NCBI GenBank assembly: GCA_002314605.1
Contig: DCGO01000055.1
Coordinates: 1 to 13,981 of the forward strand
Origin: Lentisphaeria bacterium UBA1776
GTDB taxonomy: Bacteria > Verrucomicrobiota > Lentisphaeria > Victivallales > Victivallaceae
Reading direction: 5' to 3'
DNA length: 13,981 bases
Made by a program: the position numbers and the translations under genes
Notes under the pieces: generated by a model
What the model was told of the DNA's origin: nothing
The model's input: the letters and a program-made list of their open reading frames with translations, nothing else
Database searches by the model: none
Shown here: positions 1 through 5,091 of the stretch, piece after piece
Layout: each line of letters starts with the position of its first letter
How positions within the stretch are numbered: position 1 is the first letter of the stretch

Positions 1-9
1 CCTGGAGTC

Positions 10-238
10 TCATGCACCCCACCACGATTCATTTTCTTTGAGAGTCTTGTGAAAATCAAGATAAACGACCAGCGAATCCCCCTGATGATGCCAAGTAGAA
101 ATCCGTGGTTCCTGCTCCAGCTGCAGATCGAAATACTGCCTGTACACCACCGTTTCCATCGTTTTTCCCGGCCTGAACAAAAGGGGACAGCCGCATTGCC
201 GGAAAGCAGACCGGGATCATCCTGAATTTGTCACTCAT
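10..238 (-). pseudogene. Short unrecognised gene, probably frameshifted
   Basis: A strong ribosome-binding site (AGGAGAAGGA at 241-250) precedes an ATG at 238 that opens a frame starting MSDKFRMIPVCFPAM, but this frame becomes low-quality after about 26 codons and stops at 56. The adjacent frame carries a convincing protein segment starting METVVYRQYFDLQLEQ at 159 and ending at TGA 10-12. The two frames join if one A is removed from the A5 run (T5 at 162-166 on the plus strand), giving a continuous product of about 75 residues with normal codon use throughout. I do not recognise a family; the second half has alternating hydrophobic residues suggestive of beta strands. It has its own promoter-like sequence at 297-326. 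It could be a frameshifted small gene, a sequencing error, or a real 49-residue ORF at 10-159 alone. The joining is inferred; the two frames and the strong RBS are seen directly. Confidence 0.45.
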
Positions 239-296
239 CTTCCTTCTCCTGTTCAGTTTTCAACATCAGAAGAAATTCCATCTGCCAAATCTCGCA

Positions 297-326
297 CTAA
301 TATGACGCCGGAAACGGTTTTGTCAA
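297..326 (-). promoter_or_regulatory. Sigma70-like promoter for the left-edge gene
   Basis: On the minus strand a perfect TTGACA (-35, plus coordinates 321-326) is followed after 18 bp by TATTAG (-10, 297-302; four of six matches). Transcription would begin near 290, leaving a leader of about 50 nt before the strong ribosome-binding site and ATG at 238. It sits in the 168-bp gap behind the AraC gene, in AT-rich sequence. Confidence 0.55.
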
Positions 327-406
327 TGAATTATCAGATTTTTTTATTGTATTATCCGGCCGGAATATGAATGAAAAATCAAACATGCGACCGCACTTTC
401 CGGGGA

Positions 407-1222
407 TCAGCTTACCGACCGGCCGTATTCCGCCGGGGTCATGCCGGTCAGGCGCTTGAAGACCCGGTAGAAGAACGTCAGGGAATTGAACCCGCAGTCC
501 GCAGCGATGTTTTTGATGTTCCCGGAGGAGGATTCGATCAAGTTCCTGGCGTGGGCGATGCGAATCTGGAGCAGATGGACGGAAAACCCGGAGCCGGTCT
601 CCCTGAGCAGCAGATGACGGAGGTGGGAAGCGCTGATGCCGGTATGGTCCGCCGTCTCCTCCAGACTGACGGGCTCCCGGTAATGATCCTCCAGATAGTC
701 CAGCGCTTTCAGGACGATGTCGGACGCATATTTTTTCCCGTTGGCGGAGCGCGTGCCGTTCTGAAGCGGATCCTCCGGCAGACGGAGGGAGATCCGGCAG
801 AGGATTCCGGTCAGATCGGCCACGGCAAGTTCCGCCCGGACCATCTGGAAAGGCTCCCTGGCATGCTCCACCAGATCATCAAAGAGCTCCAGCTCCTCCG
901 GATTCAGCGGCAGGAGCCGGTTCCGGAGATTGTCAAAAAGAGTCCCCCGGAAAAGAACATTGATGAATTCCGAGCGATCGGTCTCCACCGCGACCACATG
1001 CCGCTTCGATTTGGGGACAGCAAGAAAATCCCCCGGAGTCAGAATGAATTTTATGCCGCCGGTTCCAACGGTGATCTTCCCTTTCCGGCAGAGGACAAGC
1101 TCGTGGGACGCATTGTGCACATGCTCAAAAGAAGCGGATGCCCGCCGGCACTTCCGCTCCGCGTATGCTAGCCGGGTCACGATCCTGGGACCGGCCCAAT
1201 AGGAAATCGACTGCGTCTTCAA
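407..1222 (-). CDS. AraC-family transcriptional regulator with N-terminal cupin domain
   Basis: A 271-residue DNA-binding regulator, the usual AraC-family length. Residues about 33-80 form a cupin-like sensor (HVHNASHELVL followed by LTPGDFLAVP), expected to bind a small ligand, typically a sugar. Residues about 165-268 are the double helix-turn-helix: first motif around SLEETADHTGISASHLRHLL (187-206), second around NIKNIAADCGFNSLTFFYRV (235-254), ending in the family signature RLTGMTPAEYGRS. The frame is open to a TTG at 1258, but that codon lies inside the -10 of the promoter at 1257-1284, so I choose the TTG at 1220-1222, which has a GGAGGG ribosome-binding site 11 nt upstream. It lies downstream of the second AraC gene in the same direction, with no terminator visible between them, so some co-transcription is possible. 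Its target is unknown; candidates are the left-edge gene, itself, or the large operon. Confidence 0.9.
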   Translation of the reverse strand: MKTQSISYWAGPRIVTRLAYAERKCRRASASFEHVHNASHELVLCRKGKITVGTGGIKFILTPGDFLAVPKSKRHVVAVETDRSEFINVLFRGTLFDNLRNRLLPLNPEELELFDDLVEHAREPFQMVRAELAVADLTGILCRISLRLPEDPLQNGTRSANGKKYASDIVLKALDYLEDHYREPVSLEETADHTGISASHLRHLLLRETGSGFSVHLLQIRIAHARNLIESSSGNIKNIAADCGFNSLTFFYRVFKRLTGMTPAEYGRSVS

Positions 1223-1256
1223 TGTTTCTTTCTCCCTCCATCCGGGCTCTGTCTCC

Positions 1257-1284
1257 AATATAGCCTGAAAAAAAGCAATGTCAA
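1257..1284 (-). promoter_or_regulatory. Sigma70-like promoter for the AraC gene at 407-1222
   Basis: On the minus strand a perfect TTGACA (1279-1284) is separated by 16 bp from TATATT (1257-1262; five of six matches). The start point would be near 1250, giving a leader of roughly 28 nt that contains GGAGGG (1234-1239) and leads to a TTG start at 1222. A 7-bp inverted repeat, AGCCTGA (1262-1268) and TCAGGCT (1313-1319), brackets the promoter; a regulatory role for it is only a guess. Confidence 0.6.
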
Positions 1285-1320
1285 TACATTATCTGTCTTT
1301 TCTTCTGTATGATCAGGCTT

Positions 1321-2109
1321 TTAAACCGGCACGGAGTCTTCCGTTTTTTTCCGGCAGGAGCGGTATGCGGCGGGGGGCATGCCGGTTTCTTTCTTGAATG
1401 CCTTGGAGAAGATGTAGCGGTCGGCAAAACCGCATGCCGCAGCGATCCCGCCGATACTCTCCGTCCCGAAGGAAAGCATGGTACGGGCCTTTTCCATGGC
1501 GATCTGCAGTGCATACCGGTGGGGGGAGACCCCGGTGGCATCCCGGAATTTCCGCTGAAAATTGCTGGACGACATCCCGATGGTCCGGCAGATTTCCTCC
1601 CGGTGCACGCCCTTTCCCATCAGCATGATGGCATGCCGGATCCGGTCATCCTCCGGAGTCCCGCCGACCCCGAACTGTTCCGGAGGGATCGCCGCCAGCA
1701 CGGAAAAAAGCATGGCATAGACCGCCGCATCCGAGGAGGAGCTTTCATTCAGCAGAAGATCAAGGATCCCGCAGATGGAATGGTCAAAGATCATCACCTC
1801 CGGCTTCACCCGTGAGTACGGGGGACCGGCGGTGAAATGAATATACAGATGCTCAAAGGGCGAATCGCATGCACTGCAGAAAGGCGTATTGGGGGGGATG
1901 AGGATGATCTCCTGCCCGGAGGGGCGCACGATCCGTCCCCCGAAATCCAGCCGGGCCCCCGGTTCCGCAATGTAATACAGAAACCAGAAAGGGACCTTCC
2001 GGGTGAAGTTCCAGGAAAAATTCACCTTGCCCCTGCCGAAGAGGAAAATATCGGCCTCCGGGATCAGGACCGGCGCCGTCTGCTGCGGGTTTTCAGTAAT
2101 ATTTAACAT
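1321..2109 (-). CDS. AraC-family transcriptional regulator, divergent from the main operon
   Basis: A 262-residue AraC-family regulator. Residues about 20-110 resemble the AraC-type sugar-binding cupin (GQEIILIPPNTPF at 65-77, EHLYIHFTAG at 86-95). The C-terminal region holds two helix-turn-helix motifs: REEICRTIGMSSSNFQRKF (170-188) and IGGIAAACGFADRYIFSKAF (219-238), ending KKETGMPPAAYR. It starts at ATG 2107-2109; no Shine-Dalgarno is visible, unlike most neighbours, and the leader instead contains a perfect TTTTGATCAAAA palindrome. It is transcribed away from the large operon starting at 2196, with 86 bp between the starts, which is the classic arrangement for a regulator and its target operon. 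It shares little sequence with the other AraC protein outside the HTH region, so they probably sense different ligands. Control of the operon at 2196-11051 is inferred from position. Confidence 0.92.
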   Translation of the reverse strand: MLNITENPQQTAPVLIPEADIFLFGRGKVNFSWNFTRKVPFWFLYYIAEPGARLDFGGRIVRPSGQEIILIPPNTPFCSACDSPFEHLYIHFTAGPPYSRVKPEVMIFDHSICGILDLLLNESSSSDAAVYAMLFSVLAAIPPEQFGVGGTPEDDRIRHAIMLMGKGVHREEICRTIGMSSSNFQRKFRDATGVSPHRYALQIAMEKARTMLSFGTESIGGIAAACGFADRYIFSKAFKKETGMPPAAYRSCRKKTEDSVPV

Positions 2110-2112
2110 GGA

Positions 2113-2124
2113 TTTTGATCAAAA
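2113..2124. promoter_or_regulatory. 12-bp perfect palindrome, possible operator
   Basis: TTTTGATCAAAA lies between the AraC start codon (2109) and the -35 box of the divergent operon promoter (2131). This is a typical activator position for the plus strand and overlaps the untranslated leader of the AraC gene. AraC proteins more often bind direct repeats, so the site could belong to another regulator or be chance in AT-rich DNA. Confidence 0.3.
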
Positions 2125-2130
2125 ATGACA

Positions 2131-2159
2131 TTTACATCTTTTCCGCTCTGTGGTATAAT
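2131..2159 (+). promoter_or_regulatory. Near-consensus sigma70 promoter of the main operon
   Basis: TTTACA (2131-2136; five of six matches) is followed by a 17-bp spacer and a perfect TATAAT (2154-2159). Transcription would begin near 2166. An AAGGAGG ribosome-binding site (2184-2190) lies 5 nt before the ATG at 2196. This is the best promoter seen on the plus strand and the likely start of the run to 11051. Confidence 0.75.
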
Positions 2160-2185
2160 ATATAGTGGCGACGCAAAGAATGCAA
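2157..2185 (-). promoter_or_regulatory. Possible divergent promoter for the AraC gene at 1321-2109
   Basis: On the minus strand TTGCAT (2180-2185; three of six matches) is followed after 17 bp by TATATT (2157-2162; five of six). Its -10 overlaps the -10 of the plus-strand operon promoter, so the two polymerases would exclude each other if both sites are real. The weak -35 suits an activator-dependent or low-level promoter. Confidence 0.3.
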
Positions 2186-2195
2186 GGAGGATAGT

Positions 2196-3347
2196 ATGCC
2201 GATTTTAACATCTCAGGAATTTACCCGCCGCATGCAGGCGGCTCAGGCGGCCGTCCGGGCGAATCAGCTGGACGCGGTCCTCGTATTTTCCACCGAATCC
2301 GAACCGGCGGCGTGCCGGTATTTTTCCGATTACTGGCCCAGCTTTGAAACTACCGCCGTCCTGATCCCGGCGGAAGGAGATCCTGCGCTCCTGATCGGTC
2401 CGGAGAGCCTCACCTACGCTTCCAGCCGGTCGAAGATCGCGAAGATCATTCAGCTGATGGATTTCCGCGAATCCTCCCAGCCGGACTACCCCGGCTCGAA
2501 ACTCCCGAAGTGGAGCGATGTGGTGTCGCAGTACAAACTTGAAAAGATCGGCATCTGCGGATGGTATCTCTTCCCCTACGCCATGATGACCGAACTGGCC
2601 AAAGCCATGGGCGGCATGGAGAACATCGTCCCGGCGGACGCTTTGATCCGACCGGTCTTCATGAAAAAGAGCGCCGAAGAGATCGCCTGCCTGAAGGCGG
2701 CGGCCAAGGCCTCCGAAGCCGGATTCAAGGCCATCCTCGAAACCATCAAACCGGGCATGACCGAATCCGAACTCTGCGGGATCGCCACCGCCGCCATGAC
2801 CGCCGCCGGGGCCGAGGCCACCGGATACCCGGTGTGGTGCTGTTCCGGGCCGAATTCCGATCAGGCCATCAGCCGTCCCACCATGCGGCAGGTCCGGTGC
2901 GGGGAAATCATCCACTTTTCCATCGGGGCGAAGGTCGAGGGGTACAGCGCCAGCATCGGCCGCCCGGTGGTGCTGGGGACCTGCCCGGATGAGATCCGGA
3001 AATTCATGCAGGTGGGGCTGGACGCCGCCAACATGACTTTTGACGAAATGCGTGCGGGCAGAAAATCCGGCGACGTGGCAAAGAAGATCCACGACTATAT
3101 CCGCAGTCAGGGGTACGGCGACGCCATTCTGTACGGTCCGGCCCACGGCTGCGGCCAGATGGAATGCGAATACCCCTTCCTCGAAACCAGTTCGGAATAC
3201 ATGCTGGAGCCGGACATGACTTTCATGCAGGACATGTTCCTCCACCGGAACGGAATGGGATTCCGCTGGGAGGACGGGCTTCTGGTCAAGGCGGAAGGCC
3301 CCGCCGAAATGCTTTCCAGCTACGGCAGGAAAATCAACATTCTCTGA
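2196..3347 (+). CDS. M24-fold (creatinase/aminopeptidase P-like) protein lacking most metal ligands
   Basis: A 383-residue protein with the two-domain layout of aminopeptidase P, prolidase and creatinase: N-terminal creatinase-like domain (about 1-150), then the pita-bread catalytic domain, opening at FMKKSAEEIACLKAA (155-169). Dinuclear-metal M24 peptidases use two Asp, one His and two Glu. Here both Asp positions appear to be Ser (S242 in FSIGAK, S253 in GYSASIGR), the His remains (H317 in PAHGCG), the first Glu aligns with D346 (FMQDMF) and the last Glu remains (E359 in RWEDGLLV). This argues against a standard metallopeptidase and favours a creatinase-like metal-free hydrolase or a non-enzymatic role. 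Creatinase itself is a metal-free member using a catalytic His. There is no signal peptide, so it is cytoplasmic. It is first in the operon, with RBS AAGGAGG, and its stop lies 13 nt before the amidohydrolase. Substrate unknown. Confidence 0.88.
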   Translation: MPILTSQEFTRRMQAAQAAVRANQLDAVLVFSTESEPAACRYFSDYWPSFETTAVLIPAEGDPALLIGPESLTYASSRSKIAKIIQLMDFRESSQPDYPGSKLPKWSDVVSQYKLEKIGICGWYLFPYAMMTELAKAMGGMENIVPADALIRPVFMKKSAEEIACLKAAAKASEAGFKAILETIKPGMTESELCGIATAAMTAAGAEATGYPVWCCSGPNSDQAISRPTMRQVRCGEIIHFSIGAKVEGYSASIGRPVVLGTCPDEIRKFMQVGLDAANMTFDEMRAGRKSGDVAKKIHDYIRSQGYGDAILYGPAHGCGQMECEYPFLETSSEYMLEPDMTFMQDMFLHRNGMGFRWEDGLLVKAEGPAEMLSSYGRKINIL

Positions 3348-3360
3348 CGGGAGAAACATC

Positions 3361-4167
3361 ATGGTCATTGATATTCACGGACATCTTGGCAACATCAATT
3401 TCAGCGAATTCTGGCAGGCGGACGCCGGGACACTGGTCCGGTACATGAAGGGCTCCGGCACGGACAAACTCTGTCTCTCCGCATCGAGAGCCATTATGTA
3501 CGATATTTTTGAAGGCAATGCGGAACTGGACGCCGTGCTGAAGAAACACGATGAGTTTTACGGCTATGCGGTGATCAGCCCCACCTTCCCGAAATCGGAA
3601 GATGAACTGCATTATCTCCGGGACAATCCGAAGTTCCGGGGGGTGAAAATTCACCCGGACTATCACGGGTACGATCTTGCCGTGCCGTCCAATTACCGTT
3701 TTGTGGACCGGATCGCAGGGAAGACGCCCATGATGCTTTTCCATGTTTCCTGCATGCCGGGCAGCGGATACTCCAGGGCGGAGACGGTGGTGTCCATTGC
3801 CCGGAACCACCCGGAGACGAAATTCGTGCTGGCCCACTGTGCGGGGCTTTTCCAGAACGGCAATTATCCCTTCTTCCCGAACATGGATTCCCTGGAGCGC
3901 ATCTGCGATGCGGGACTGCCGGACAATGTGTGGATCGACACGGCCCATTATCTCCTGTACGCCTATCAGACCATCATGGCGAAGATGGTGCGTCTGGCGG
4001 GGGCGGATCATGTGGTGTTCGGCACGGATTCCCCGCTTCAGGGGGCCATGCAGATGCGTTTCTGCCGGGAGGTGATTGAAGCACTGGACATCCCGCAGAG
4101 CCAGAAGGATGCGATCCTTTTCGGCAATGCAGAGAGAATTCTCGGCATCGCGCAGCGGTGCAAATAA
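3361..4167 (+). CDS. Amidohydrolase-family (amidohydrolase_2-like) metal-dependent hydrolase
   Basis: A 268-residue TIM-barrel enzyme of the amidohydrolase superfamily, a typical length for the amidohydrolase_2 branch. The metal and active-site pattern is complete in order: H6 and H8 (DIHGHLG), K96 and H98 (GVKIHPD), H128 (LFHVS), H159 (LAHCAG) and D223 (FGTDSP), and the protein ends with the common NAERILGI element. Members hydrolyse C-N, C-O or P-O bonds or catalyse decarboxylation; the substrate cannot be named from sequence. It has no signal peptide and is probably cytoplasmic. A GGAG motif upstream of ATG 3361 and a 13-nt gap after the M24-like gene indicate co-transcription and probably a shared pathway. 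Confidence 0.9.
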   Translation: MVIDIHGHLGNINFSEFWQADAGTLVRYMKGSGTDKLCLSASRAIMYDIFEGNAELDAVLKKHDEFYGYAVISPTFPKSEDELHYLRDNPKFRGVKIHPDYHGYDLAVPSNYRFVDRIAGKTPMMLFHVSCMPGSGYSRAETVVSIARNHPETKFVLAHCAGLFQNGNYPFFPNMDSLERICDAGLPDNVWIDTAHYLLYAYQTIMAKMVRLAGADHVVFGTDSPLQGAMQMRFCREVIEALDIPQSQKDAILFGNAERILGIAQRCK

Positions 4168-4180
4168 GCAACGGAAAATG

Positions 4181-4205
4181 GGGGACGCCGGTACCCGCTG
4201 TCCCC
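4181..4205 (+). terminator. Stem-loop after the amidohydrolase gene, weak terminator candidate
   Basis: GGGGAC (4181-4186) can pair with GTCCCC (4200-4205) around a 13-nt loop, 13 nt after the stop codon. No T-run follows, so factor-independent termination is doubtful; it may be a processing or attenuation element separating the first two genes from the pseudopilin. The rest of the 116-nt gap to 4283 shows nothing else clear apart from the ribosome-binding site AAAAGGAG. Confidence 0.3.
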
Positions 4206-4283
4206 TGTGATCCGCTCCGGAATTGCGGCAGACAAAAGATTTAAGGTCCAAGACTGAAGGCCATATAAGAAAAGGAGTTTAAA

Positions 4284-5069
4284 ATGCAGAAAAAACATCG
4301 AAAATCCCCCGGCCTCCCTGTTTCATGTCTGAGAAGATCAGCGTTCACGCTGATTGAATTGCTGGTGGTGGTGGCCATCATCGCCATCCTCGCTTCCATG
4401 CTGCTGCCGGCCTTGAACAAGGCGCGGCTCGCCGCCAGTGCCGTGGGGTGCATCAACAAGCAGAAGGCACTGCTTCAAGCCAATACCCTCTATGCCGCCG
4501 ACAACGCCGGATTTCCCACGCTGACTTTCACCTACTGGGAACTCATCGGGCCATACATGGGGCTGAAGGCCGCCGACTTTGCCACCTACGGCTACCACTA
4601 TCCGGACAAGGAGAAACACCGGAGACTTTTTTACTGCGACCAGGCCCGGGATACGGGGTTGAGCCTCTCGGTCAAAAAAATCTTTTCCTACGATTTCACC
4701 ACCGGCTACAACGGGCAGGTGGCACCGGATTCCAGGGCGGGATATGTAAACACCCATCTGGTGTTGGATTCCTACGCTGTCGCGGCTCAGCACTGCAAAC
4801 GGCTGGAAAAAATGGCCAGTTCCACCATCATCATGGGGGAACGGATCCTGAATCCCAACAACGGTCTCCCCATTCAGTTCGCCGTTCCGGCCCGCTCCAC
4901 CTACACAGGGTTGCCGAATCTCACCAAGTACAACACGGCGGAAAGCGGCGGCTACGGGCTTGACCTGCGCTGTCACCAGCAGACGGGGAATGTCGGCTAC
5001 GCGGACGGCCATGTGAGCAAATATTCCATCAATACGGTGATCGATCTCAAGATGTTTGCCGCACAATAA
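4284..5069 (+). CDS. Pseudopilin-like protein with prepilin N-terminal methylation segment (pseudopilin 1)
   Basis: A 261-residue protein with a 20-residue positively charged leader, the type IV prepilin segment FTLIELLVVVAIIAI (21-35, with the +5 Glu at E25) and the LLPALNKAR continuation, then a globular C-terminal domain with several aromatic residues and Cys. Near the C-terminus is RCH (229-231) then YADGHV (239-244), a motif shared with pseudopilin 2. Such proteins are cleaved at the inner membrane by prepilin peptidase and built into pili or type II secretion pseudopili. The residue before the cleavage point is A20 rather than the usual Gly. The start has RBS AAAAGGAG upstream and begins MQKKH, the same five residues as pseudopilin 2. 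It lies between the amidohydrolase and the exported DUF4838 protein. Use as an enzyme-display or secretion partner is an inference. Confidence 0.9.
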   Translation: MQKKHRKSPGLPVSCLRRSAFTLIELLVVVAIIAILASMLLPALNKARLAASAVGCINKQKALLQANTLYAADNAGFPTLTFTYWELIGPYMGLKAADFATYGYHYPDKEKHRRLFYCDQARDTGLSLSVKKIFSYDFTTGYNGQVAPDSRAGYVNTHLVLDSYAVAAQHCKRLEKMASSTIIMGERILNPNNGLPIQFAVPARSTYTGLPNLTKYNTAESGGYGLDLRCHQQTGNVGYADGHVSKYSINTVIDLKMFAAQ

Positions 5070-5091
5070 CCCCTGCTTGACAAGGAGAAAT

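Noticed and set aside
355..364. Palindrome TCCGGCCGGA behind the first AraC gene, considered as a terminator
   Set aside because: There is no loop and no adjacent T-run in the right position; a 10-bp GC-rich dyad can arise by chance.
2205..3368. A 387-codon minus-strand frame opposite the M24-like gene
   Set aside because: It mirrors the plus-strand codons, is rich in His, Gly and Arg, and has no recognisable fold. The plus-strand gene has promoter, RBS and family motifs.
3334..4251. A 305-codon minus-strand frame opposite the amidohydrolase
   Set aside because: The plus-strand product has the full set of amidohydrolase metal ligands; the antisense product has no recognisable features.
4230..4275. 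TATAAG upstream of pseudopilin 1 as an internal promoter
   Set aside because: There is no acceptable -35 at 16-18 bp, and the implied transcript would start too close to the RBS.
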